A stretch of DNA of 26,374 bases from Candidatus Helarchaeota archaeon (lineage in GTDB: Archaea; Asgardarchaeota; Lokiarchaeia; Helarchaeales; HEL-GB-A). Each line of letters begins with the position of its first letter. Positions within the stretch are counted from its first letter, which is position 1. The stretch spans positions 1-26,374 of the forward strand of contig JAEOSY010000678.1 of NCBI GenBank assembly GCA_016840125.1, given 5' to 3'. This document shows, in pieces, positions 6,886-14,107 of the stretch. A program made the position numbers and the translations under genes. The notes beneath the pieces were generated by a model, which worked only from the letters and a program-made list of their open reading frames with translations, was not told where the DNA came from and did no database searches.

Positions 6886-7615
6886 TATTATCGTACTCGA
6901 ACCAGGGAACTTTATCAACTAATACCTTTTTTAAGATAATGTAAAAGACCCAAACTGTTAAAATCCCGATGAAGCTTCCTACAAAAATATCTATTGGATA
7001 ATGAACACCAAGAAACACACGGGCATAGGCACCTAGGATTCCATATACCACCGCAGCAATCTTGATTCCGTAATTTTTGCATACTAGAATGAATGGTGTA
7101 GCGAAAACGAAGGCAGCTGTTGCATGACCTGAAGGGAAGCTTTCCAAACCTAAGTCAAATAATTCTATTGGGGTTGATCCCGGGTAAAAAAATGGGACCC
7201 AATCATTTGCACTGCTTGACACCAGGATATCCATAAAGGGACGTTCTCGTATGATTATATGCTTAATTAGGGTGGTTGTTCCCAAGAATCCTACAAGAAT
7301 ACCTGCTATGACTAAGATCAAGATAAACCGCGTTGGACGTAATTTCTCAATTTTAATAGAAAGCACAAAGAGGATTAATCCAAATATAATAAATCCCCAC
7401 GTTGCAAAGCCCCAATCCACAGGTCCCCACGTGGAAAACTGAACGAAAAAATGGTCTAAAAATGTAGGAGTGCCTGTAAAAGTTGGATTAAGAGCCATAA
7501 ACAGCTGTTTATCTCCCAACTCAAGGTTTCCAGCACCCATTATGAGTACAGTTAATAGAAATATCGCAGAAATAATTAGCAAAATCAAAGGTCCTTTCCA
7601 TTTATCCAAGTTCAT
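6875..7615 (-). CDS. PAP2-superfamily membrane lipid phosphatase
   Basis: This 246-residue protein has about six membrane segments and all three signature motifs of the PAP2 superfamily: K118-x6-R125-P126, P161-SGH164, and R199-x5-H205-x3-D209. H164 and H205 are the expected catalytic His residues, one as nucleophile and one as acid/base. Family members dephosphorylate phosphatidic acid or polyprenyl diphosphates, with the active site on the outer face of the membrane. In archaea a role in recycling the dolichol-type carrier used in glycosylation is a reasonable guess. The start is ATG at 7615, six bases after AGTGA. It is convergent with the DedA gene, 33 bases between ends. The carboxypeptidase gene lies upstream on the same strand, but a promoter-like palindrome separates them. 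Confidence 0.88.
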   Translation of the reverse strand: MNLDKWKGPLILLIISAIFLLTVLIMGAGNLELGDKQLFMALNPTFTGTPTFLDHFFVQFSTWGPVDWGFATWGFIIFGLILFVLSIKIEKLRPTRFILILVIAGILVGFLGTTTLIKHIIIRERPFMDILVSSSANDWVPFFYPGSTPIELFDLGLESFPSGHATAAFVFATPFILVCKNYGIKIAAVVYGILGAYARVFLGVHYPIDIFVGSFIGILTVWVFYIILKKVLVDKVPWFEYDNTEK

Positions 7616-7671
7616 AAAAAATCACTTCATTATGATTACTTCTATTTTTATGAGATGAATATACAAATCGT

Positions 7672-7685
7672 GAATTTATAAATTC
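7672..7685. promoter_or_regulatory. Palindromic TATA-box region upstream of the PAP2 gene
   Basis: GAATTTATAAATTC is a perfect 14-base palindrome with TTTATAAA at its centre. It lies about 57 bases upstream of the PAP2 start, consistent with a promoter and a leader of about 30 bases carrying the AGTGA site. Confidence 0.4.
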
Positions 7686-7700
7686 CTCATTCCTTTAAAT

Positions 7701-8726
7701 TTACCGCCCAAATAATGCTTTTAATTTTGAGATGAAGGTCTTAAAAACAGAAACAATTCTGCTCCATATCCCGGGCGGTTTTATAATAGGAGAATCTTTA
7801 CCAACAGCAAATTCCATCGCTGTTAGGAGGATGGGAAGTGTCCGAAGACCTATAACATCAACTTGTTCTGAAGGGGGATTAAAAAATTCCCAGATATCCC
7901 CTGCCCATGTCCCCTTATAAATTTCAACAACAAATGAAATACATTCATAAAATTTGTAGACATGATCAATGAAGGTTCCAGCGGTCGGATAAAGCGCAAT
8001 TCCCGGCTGACTGGGATAGGGTGCTACCTGTAAATTTTGAGATTTTTGGGCCATTTGTTTACATAATTTCTGGAATAATGAATCATCGGGGGAAGGATCC
8101 CACGTGTACCCCCACGGATATAAAATAACCTCTGCGCCACTATGCAAATCGATGGCACACTTAATATTTTTATATTTCTGAAAGAGATCATCAATAATTT
8201 TCAATTCATTCATCAATTGAGATTCAATTTCTGAAAGCTGAGTGGGTCCACAGTAGATTTCACTCAAAGGATCATGCGAACATCCGGGTTGATTTCCCCA
8301 ATTAAATGTGTAATTACGATTTAGATCGACACGATTCCCATTTCTTCGGATAACAATATCATGACCATCCGGGTTTAACATGGGGATAACAATGACTAGA
8401 CCCTTCTCAATTAAATTCTGGATTTCCTCATTTTTTGAATAATTCTCCAATAAATAATTTATACCATAATACACAGCTTCGCTTGTTATACACTCTCTTC
8501 CATGATGGCAGCCAATGATGAGACATGCAGGTTTATTTTTTAACCCATCTTGCCCTGCCGTGATAATATAACCCCAAATATCCTTTTCTTCAGTGCTTTG
8601 CCCCAATTTATATTTACTAATTAACTCAGGATATTGACTACAGAATTTATCAAAGTCATCAACAAGTTCTTGAGATGAATGATAATTCTCAGGGAAATCA
8701 AAATCTCTTTTTTCAGCTTCAGTCAA
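7701..8726 (-). CDS. M14-family zinc carboxypeptidase without signal peptide
   Basis: This 341-residue protein matches the metallocarboxypeptidase (M14) catalytic domain. Zinc ligands are H75-xx-E78 (GCHHGREC) and H195 (DLHSG). Substrate-binding NR is at 136-137 (LNRNY), and the catalytic Glu is E268 (VVEIYKGTW). These enzymes remove C-terminal residues from peptides. The protein begins directly with the catalytic domain (YHSSQELVDDF), lacking both the signal peptide and the propeptide of secreted relatives, so it should be cytosolic. Residues 321-341 form a basic amphipathic helix (WSRIVSVFKTFISKLKALF) that could bind membrane. The start is TTG at 8726, preceded by GGTAA at the usual five-base spacing; no earlier in-frame start is apparent. 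Family is certain, specificity is not. Confidence 0.9.
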   Translation of the reverse strand: MTEAEKRDFDFPENYHSSQELVDDFDKFCSQYPELISKYKLGQSTEEKDIWGYIITAGQDGLKNKPACLIIGCHHGRECITSEAVYYGINYLLENYSKNEEIQNLIEKGLVIVIPMLNPDGHDIVIRRNGNRVDLNRNYTFNWGNQPGCSHDPLSEIYCGPTQLSEIESQLMNELKIIDDLFQKYKNIKCAIDLHSGAEVILYPWGYTWDPSPDDSLFQKLCKQMAQKSQNLQVAPYPSQPGIALYPTAGTFIDHVYKFYECISFVVEIYKGTWAGDIWEFFNPPSEQVDVIGLRTLPILLTAMEFAVGKDSPIIKPPGIWSRIVSVFKTFISKLKALFGR

Positions 8727-8781
8727 CTAAATTACCTTCTTTGTTATTTTCTTACATGATTACCATTTCACTTAATTTTAA

Positions 8782-8793
8782 GTTTATTTATAC
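8782..8793 (-). promoter_or_regulatory. TATA-like box for the carboxypeptidase gene
   Basis: On the minus strand GTATAAATAAAC lies about 60 bases upstream of the TTG start. It is a good match to an archaeal TATA box and implies a leader of roughly 30 bases that includes the ribosome-binding site. Confidence 0.4.
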
Positions 8794-8967
8794 TTGCATC
8801 TAAGAGCGAAAGCAGTTAAACCCGAGAAGAAATCAGTTAATTCCTAGATTAAACAAAAATTATAAGGTTTTTAAGTTGCCCTATCCTTAAAGTTTCGTAG
8901 ATTGCGTAAAAGGATGTAAATTTTTCTCAAAAACTAGGGAAGATGAAAGGGTGATTACATCTCCGAA
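8794..8967. other. Intergenic region upstream of the basic Cys protein gene
   Basis: Together with the carboxypeptidase promoter, this fills a 241-base gap between divergent genes. I see no RNA gene or open frame in it. A possible plus-strand TATA element is AATTATAAGG near 8855-8865, which would give a leader of about 75 bases. A strong GGGTGA site is at 8949-8954. Confidence 0.3.
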
Positions 8968-9768
8968 GTGATTAATCGAAAATTAATTTATAGGTTCGTT
9001 CAACGAGAGTTACGAGCTTTATTCAGGCGTCGAGAACTAAATACACGCCAAACTCGCGAACCTCAGAATATTTGGGGAGGAAATTATTTCGAACAACTAG
9101 ATAATTATCTTCAAGAAGACAATATTCGCCTTCAAGAACTTCAAAGGAATCTCGTTCGTGCTTATGATTGTCCGGAACACCCCTCTAAAATATCCCTTCA
9201 GCGGGATAAAACTCTATTTTATACACTTTTGGAAGAAATGGATCTCCATTTCAGTTTAGTAAAGCAAGTAGTTTTCGTCCATAAGAAGTATGGTATGTTT
9301 GAAGTGGGGATTAACGACACCAACGTTTACTTTTTTCCCTCCCGTTGTTTAGGATGTAACCGGAACTGTCCAAACAGGAAAAGGCATATCTGCATCGTAG
9401 CATCCGATTCTGGAAAGCCAGGTTGGGCAAATGTCGGAGTAACAAAAACTGATATACTTCTTCTCTCTAAAGTAATTGCGCTTCAACATGATTTGATTCC
9501 AAACCATGTTAAAAATCAAATTAATAGGGCTTTAACGTGTAGACCCCCAGGAACTCGTGCCCCCTCAACAATCATGGGGCTAAGAGACGAAATGTTAGCA
9601 GAGCTCAGAAGATTACAATCTATAATGCGGGGCGAAAATGATACTAATCTACCTAATCCCCCCCCTTACCGACTTGATCCTCCTCGAGCACACCCTCCCT
9701 ACAATAGACGAGCTGCAGTAATGCGAGAACTTCAACAACTATTCCGTAGACATAGACGCCGAACTTAA
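8968..9768 (+). CDS. Unrecognised basic protein with Cys cluster and similar helices at both ends
   Basis: This 266-residue protein is very Arg-rich, with no membrane segment or signal peptide. I do not recognise its family. Residues 11-23 (VQRELRALFRRRE) and 251-263 (VMRELQQLFRRHR) are near copies, forming cationic amphipathic helices at the two ends. The centre has a Cys-rich segment, CLGCNRNC (127-134) with C142 after it, which may bind metal. It lies between predicted strands (VVFVHKKYGMFEVGI) and a helical region. A Pro-rich linker (229-245) precedes the second terminal helix. The start is uncertain. GTG at 8968 is 13 bases after a strong GGGTGA; an in-frame ATC at 8959 is four bases after it and would add three residues. 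The LRR gene follows on the same strand after 61 bases, so they may be functionally linked. Confidence 0.65.
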   Translation: MINRKLIYRFVQRELRALFRRRELNTRQTREPQNIWGGNYFEQLDNYLQEDNIRLQELQRNLVRAYDCPEHPSKISLQRDKTLFYTLLEEMDLHFSLVKQVVFVHKKYGMFEVGINDTNVYFFPSRCLGCNRNCPNRKRHICIVASDSGKPGWANVGVTKTDILLLSKVIALQHDLIPNHVKNQINRALTCRPPGTRAPSTIMGLRDEMLAELRRLQSIMRGENDTNLPNPPPYRLDPPRAHPPYNRRAAVMRELQQLFRRHRRRT

Positions 9769-9796
9769 GCTGACATAAGATATTCCACCTCCCCAT

Positions 9797-9808
9797 ATTT
9801 TTTTATAG
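9797..9808 (+). promoter_or_regulatory. TATA-like box for the LRR gene
   Basis: ATATTTTTTTATAG lies about 27 bases upstream of the ATG at 9830, matching the archaeal TATA distance for a nearly leaderless message. A GAGTGA site at 9820-9825 also precedes the ATG, so initiation could start slightly upstream. Confidence 0.3.
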
Positions 9809-9829
9809 TGATTGGAGTAGAGTGATGCA

Positions 9830-11917
9830 ATGGGAACGAATTCTGTTAGGTTCTACAATGAAATTATTCACTTGAAAGAGAATAAACTATTTTTAAATAA
9901 CTTTGGAATTGAAGACATCAGTGAAATTGAGGGATTGGAAAAATTATCTAGCTTGAAAGAGTTTTCTCTCTATCTCGGAGATTTAAGGACTGGTTGTCCG
10001 CGCGATCCTTCAAGAGATGATTCCTCATTTATAATGACCGTTCCAGACCAAAATTCAATAACGCGAATCAGAAATCTGGAACAGTTTTCAAACTTAATAG
10101 ATTTAGATCTTAGTTGGAATGCAATACAAAAGATTGAAGGCTTAGATACGCTTACTAACCTACAAAAGTTATCACTCAAGGATAATAAAATAAAGAAAAT
10201 CGAGGGGCTAGACCCACTTACGAACTTATGGAGATTAGACCTCTCTTCAAATCCAATCCAAGTCATTGAAAACCTTGATACGCTTGTGAATCTCCAATGG
10301 TTGGATTTCAGCTATTGTGAAATCACAGAGATTAACGGATTGGATGCTCTAAAGAATCTTGAAACCTTATCTGTAGCTGGAAATCAAATCACAGAGATTA
10401 GAGGATTAGAATTTCTTACGAATCTAAATGAGTTGGATCTCTCCGGGAATAAGATAACCGAGATTAAGGGATTGGATACCCTCAAGAATCTTGAAATATT
10501 ATCTCTCTCTGGAAATCAAATTACAGAATTTAAGGGATTAGACTCCCTCACTAATCTTAAAAAGTTAATTCTCTCTGGAAATACAATGGCTAAGTTCCTA
10601 GGACCTGAAGATCCTATGCATCTATCAGATCTCGTTCTTAAAGGTGGTTTAATTACTGAGATCAAGGGTTTAGATGCGCTTACGAATCTTGAGTCTTTAG
10701 AATTAAGTGGTAATGGTTTCATAGAAATTAACGGTTTAGATGGTTTAACGAATCTCAAATGGTTGGATCTCTCTGGAAATCACATTACGGAGATTAAAGG
10801 GCTAGATTACCTCTCGAATCTTCAAACCTTGATTCTTAGTTATAATCAAATAGGCGAAATTAACGGATTGGACGGACTCGTAAATTTGGAAGAGTTATAC
10901 CTCCGTCATAATAATATCCTCAAAATTACGGGGTTAAATAAGCTCAAAAACCTTCAAAATCTGGATCTTGAACAGAATAAAATAACAGAAATCAGTGGGC
11001 TTGATGCTCTTACCAATCTTCAAGCGATAAATCTTTGTCTCAATCAAATCTCCGAAATTAGTGGATTAGATAATCTTGTAACCTTGGTTAAATTAAAAAT
11101 AGGCTATAATTTAATCAAAGAAATCAAAGGACTGCACACATTACAAAATCTGCAAGCTTTGGATCTCTCCGCAAATCAAATTACGGAGATAACGGGACTG
11201 AAAAAGTTAGCAAATCTCGTGGCCTTGCATCTTTACGAGAATAAGATAGCGGAGATAAAAGGATTGGATGCGCTCCCCCAACTTCAACTCTTAAATCTTC
11301 ATAGAACTTTGGTCTCGGAAATTAAGGGTTTAAATAACCTCAATCTTAAAAGATTATTTCTTTCTGAGTGTCCCATTACTGAAATAAATGGATTAGATTC
11401 CTTAAAAGCTCTGGAAGAATTGGATCTCTACAGCGACAAAATCACGGAGATTAAAGGACTGGATGGTTTAATTAACTTACAAGTCTTACACCTTGAGGGG
11501 AATCCAATTAAAGAAATAAAAGGTTTAGACAAGCTAACGAAACTTAAAGTGCTACTGCTTTATGGAAATAAGATCAAAAAAATAAGGGGATTAGACACCC
11601 TCAAGGATCTGCGAGTGTTGTGTCTTCATCACAATGCAATTTCAGAGATAAAAGGATTGAACGCTCTTACATCCCTCGAACAATTATCCATCCAAAGAAA
11701 CAAAATTAAAAAGATAGAGGGATTAGATGCACTCAAAAATCTCTTATTTCTCGACATCTCTAACAATCAAATCACAGATGAAGGAATGGCCGCTCTCCCA
11801 GATATTCCGCGAGTTTATTTATTTGGAAATGACATCCAAGGCGCGAAAAAACAACCCTACTACCCTGGGATGACATGGCATAAAGAATTGAAGAAAAGAA
11901 GAAAGAAAAATAATTGA
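9830..11917 (+). CDS. Leucine-rich repeat protein, SDS22-like, about 26 repeats
   Basis: This 695-residue protein is built from about 26 tandem 22-residue leucine-rich repeats of consensus LxxLTNLxxLDLSxNxITEIxGL, preceded by a degenerate first repeat (about 20-55) with an insertion containing CPRDPSRDD. The 22-residue SDS22-type repeat gives a solenoid for binding proteins. Repeats stay in phase. The exceptions are one repeat of 21 residues (around LNNLNLKRLFLSEC) and a degenerate one where the Asn ladder is broken (DLVLKGGLITEI). There is no signal peptide, membrane segment or cell-wall anchor, so it is probably cytosolic, unlike bacterial internalins. The C-terminus is strongly basic (KKRRKKNN). 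The start is ATG at 9830, after GAGTGA. Such proteins are abundant in Asgard archaea and usually act as scaffolds; the partner is unknown. Confidence 0.92.
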   Translation: MGTNSVRFYNEIIHLKENKLFLNNFGIEDISEIEGLEKLSSLKEFSLYLGDLRTGCPRDPSRDDSSFIMTVPDQNSITRIRNLEQFSNLIDLDLSWNAIQKIEGLDTLTNLQKLSLKDNKIKKIEGLDPLTNLWRLDLSSNPIQVIENLDTLVNLQWLDFSYCEITEINGLDALKNLETLSVAGNQITEIRGLEFLTNLNELDLSGNKITEIKGLDTLKNLEILSLSGNQITEFKGLDSLTNLKKLILSGNTMAKFLGPEDPMHLSDLVLKGGLITEIKGLDALTNLESLELSGNGFIEINGLDGLTNLKWLDLSGNHITEIKGLDYLSNLQTLILSYNQIGEINGLDGLVNLEELYLRHNNILKITGLNKLKNLQNLDLEQNKITEISGLDALTNLQAINLCLNQISEISGLDNLVTLVKLKIGYNLIKEIKGLHTLQNLQALDLSANQITEITGLKKLANLVALHLYENKIAEIKGLDALPQLQLLNLHRTLVSEIKGLNNLNLKRLFLSECPITEINGLDSLKALEELDLYSDKITEIKGLDGLINLQVLHLEGNPIKEIKGLDKLTKLKVLLLYGNKIKKIRGLDTLKDLRVLCLHHNAISEIKGLNALTSLEQLSIQRNKIKKIEGLDALKNLLFLDISNNQITDEGMAALPDIPRVYLFGNDIQGAKKQPYYPGMTWHKELKKRRKKNN
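9984..11780 (+). repeat. 66-base coding repeats of the LRR array
   Basis: The leucine-rich repeats appear in the DNA as tandem units of about 66 bases, with recurring words such as GGATTAGATG and ACGGAGATTA. Copies differ a lot at silent positions, so the array is old and not freshly expanded. Confidence 0.7.
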
Positions 11918-11943
11918 AAAAATAAAAGGAACTTTATTTTTTT
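11917..11943. terminator. Bidirectional terminator hairpin overlapping both convergent stop codons
   Basis: AAAAAATAAA (11917-11926) and TTTATTTTTT (11933-11942) are perfect complements around a 6-base loop, AGGAAC, and a T-run follows on the plus strand. The last base of the LRR stop codon (11915-11917) and the whole stop codon of the convergent gene (11934-11936) lie inside it. It could end transcription in both directions. Confidence 0.5.
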
Positions 11944-12827
11944 CTCTCGCTTTTTAAATATTCAGCAACTCCGAAGCCAACTTCACCATTCAAATCGAAT
12001 TTTGAAATGGTTTCATAGATATTACAAATCCCTTCTTTACTGGATTGCGGGAGTGTGATTAAATAGATGGTTTCCGCTTTCAGCGTATAATTCTCTCCGT
12101 TTTTATCTTCTAGTTTGAAGACTGCTGAACTTGGATTTCGTGAATTTTCATCCTGGGATCGTTTTTTTGCTTCAATAGTTTGGATGGCGATATTTTGGTC
12201 TGCTGAAGAAATGAATCCATGGATATATTTCTTATCACCTATCTTATTTAACCAAGCATTCAACGCAATTTTCCCGTTCTCAAATTGAACCGAGAGCCAA
12301 TACCACTCATCAATGTGAACCCAGTTCCTTACACCCCAACTATGATCTCTATGTCCAAATCCATCAATTTGTCTCTTGGTTCCATCCTTAAACGTAAAAG
12401 TCCCCTTTACAAATCCAGATTGCTCATAATGCTTTTGTTCCAATATGTTAGGAATCTGCCACCCTCCTGGATATTCATAAACAGGGAATCTCCCGGCCCA
12501 GGTATAATTCAACTGATACCTCCGCTCTTGAATTTGAATCTCCCACTCCTTATTTTCCTTTACAATAGTGAAACTCTGTTGTCCATCCGTAGGATTTTCC
12601 CTCAAATCGTTTTCATTTTTCAATTTCTTATAATTTATGTGTGTATATAGTTTTCCATCTACATAGACAATAGAGAAATAGTGGCTATCATTTTCGTACG
12701 GCATGTAACCCATGGTTGAAACACTAAAAATATTATTTTTGGAGTCCATTACATTAAAATAATAGCTTTCTCTCCACCAAGGCTTATTCTCGGGGGTATG
12801 TAAATGCTCATCTTTATCCGTTATCAT
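11934..12827 (-). CDS. CrtC/AttH-like lipocalin-fold protein (DUF7064-like)
   Basis: This protein of about 297 residues matches the double-lipocalin family that includes hydroxyneurosporene synthase CrtC and AttH-like proteins. The clearest signature is YEQSG...DGFGHRDHSWGVRNW. The strand pattern WYWLSVQFENG followed by LNAWL also fits, as does the opening ESYYFNVMD. CrtC hydrates carotenoids; relatives without a known reaction are common in bacteria and archaea and are thought to act on lipids or isoprenoids. No signal peptide or membrane helix is seen. GTG at 12836 is in frame but overlaps the upstream stop. ATG at 12827 lies five bases after GAGTGA and was chosen. The GTGA overlap with the upstream gene implies translational coupling. 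The substrate is unknown. Confidence 0.65.
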   Translation of the reverse strand: MITDKDEHLHTPENKPWWRESYYFNVMDSKNNIFSVSTMGYMPYENDSHYFSIVYVDGKLYTHINYKKLKNENDLRENPTDGQQSFTIVKENKEWEIQIQERRYQLNYTWAGRFPVYEYPGGWQIPNILEQKHYEQSGFVKGTFTFKDGTKRQIDGFGHRDHSWGVRNWVHIDEWYWLSVQFENGKIALNAWLNKIGDKKYIHGFISSADQNIAIQTIEAKKRSQDENSRNPSSAVFKLEDKNGENYTLKAETIYLITLPQSSKEGICNIYETISKFDLNGEVGFGVAEYLKSERKK

Positions 12828-12832
12828 TTTTA

Positions 12833-13999
12833 TCACTCATTCGGACGTAAAAAGAAAGTAGGATTTTTTAATTTTGCTTTACACCCACGAAATATCCAAG
12901 ATAATGGTCCATATACGCTTTTTCCAATTTTATTTACGAGGTCGCTAAATTCATTTTGTTCAATTTCTTTCGTTAGGCTCCAATCTATCTGATTAGTGAG
13001 CCCTACTACATTTGTGAAGCGGTCGAAATTCTTATTATAAACTAATGCGCCAGCTTTAATTTGCTCAGCCCGATCCCATTTCGTCATCTTCCGATATAAC
13101 TCTATAAGTGCCTGTTGTGCAAATAGTTCATATGGTTTAAGCTCATCCAATCCCAGTGACTTATTTTTGCCTTCTTCCTGTGTCAAAATTGCAGTAGATG
13201 TTATATTTTTACTATAGTCAACAGGATCTGTGAACATGGTCCCCCAATCATTGAACCAAACCTTCTTCATATCTTTAAGGGTAAAAGCAAATGCTATTAC
13301 TGAAGTGGGTGCATTCGCTTTTGTATCTGACCATGGCCATTGAGGCTGTTTACCATCATTGAGGCGAATCATTTCTCTTATTACGAGTATTTCCCCATTG
13401 TCCATCTCATATGGACCGTGTTCGCTTATTTTCATGCGCGCCTCACATTCATCCATGAAACAATAAACCTCTAATTGTGCGGAAGTCCTTTTGATTTTAG
13501 ATAATTCGCTCTTTTCTGGCGTAAATAAATGTTTCTTAATGAATTTTAAATGATTATTCGGCAATATCCTCGCATTCCCTGCCATCTCCTCAATAGTTAG
13601 AGCTCCTGTATTATAGTATGATTTCGATAGCCGAGTCCAAAAATCCAAAATAAATTGAATTTCTTGGAATTTTTCTAATGATTCACATCTCGGATCATAT
13701 TCATGCTCACAATAAAATATAGTTCTACCAAAAAGGGGAAACATCTGGAGGTCAAAAAGCTGAAGAGGGGTAATTTCAGTAAATAACTTCCTTTCCTTTT
13801 GGCTGATCTGTTCTGGTGAGATTTTCTCATTCACCATTTTTAATTGTTTATAAATTTTCGCGTATGAATTTAAGCACGCAATAATTATATATTCATTTAC
13901 GGGAAATAGCTTGGATTCTACAGTTAATCTCTTGAGAAATAAATTATCAAAGGTTACACTCAATCGTCGAAGCAATTGATTTGTATCATTTAAGTTCAT
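12833..13999 (-). CDS. Unrecognised 388-residue protein coupled to the lipocalin-like gene
   Basis: I do not recognise the family. The first 170 residues look mostly helical. Residues 172-275 look like mixed or beta structure, with distinctive blocks HGPYEMDNGEILVIREMIRL (194-213), WPWSD (221-225) and DWGTMFTDPVDYSKN (251-265). The C-terminal 110 residues are helical again. There is no membrane segment, signal peptide or obvious nucleotide-binding motif. Its stop codon lies inside the ribosome-binding site of the lipocalin-like gene, so the two proteins are probably made together and may share a pathway. The start is ATG at 13999. It is divergent from the longin-like/CBS gene, with 108 bases between starts. 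Confidence 0.65.
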   Translation of the reverse strand: MNLNDTNQLLRRLSVTFDNLFLKRLTVESKLFPVNEYIIIACLNSYAKIYKQLKMVNEKISPEQISQKERKLFTEITPLQLFDLQMFPLFGRTIFYCEHEYDPRCESLEKFQEIQFILDFWTRLSKSYYNTGALTIEEMAGNARILPNNHLKFIKKHLFTPEKSELSKIKRTSAQLEVYCFMDECEARMKISEHGPYEMDNGEILVIREMIRLNDGKQPQWPWSDTKANAPTSVIAFAFTLKDMKKVWFNDWGTMFTDPVDYSKNITSTAILTQEEGKNKSLGLDELKPYELFAQQALIELYRKMTKWDRAEQIKAGALVYNKNFDRFTNVVGLTNQIDWSLTKEIEQNEFSDLVNKIGKSVYGPLSWIFRGCKAKLKNPTFFLRPNE

Positions 14000-14107
14000 A
14001 CCAAATAAAATCCATCATTTTGATAATCTTAATATTTGAGTAGGCAAAATTAGTTTTTATCTTTAATGAATTAAAAAAAAATCAATTATAGGTATTCAGT
14101 CGTTGAA

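Noticed and set aside
8727..8967. Possible tRNA or box C/D RNA in the widest intergenic gap
   Set aside because: No cloverleaf, TTCRA loop or paired C and D boxes could be found; the gap is explained by two divergent promoters.
9625..9700. PPPY in the basic Cys protein as a late-domain (WW-binding) motif
   Set aside because: It is a single short match in a Pro-rich linker, and no WW-domain protein is seen; chance is likely.
9970..10266. Minus-strand open frame inside the LRR gene
   Set aside because: It is a mirror of the repetitive coding strand with no start site and no family likeness.
9984..11780. Regularly spaced DNA repeats, possible CRISPR-like array
   Set aside because: Units are 66 bases, stay in one open frame, and translate to leucine-rich repeats. 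There are no identical repeats with unique spacers.
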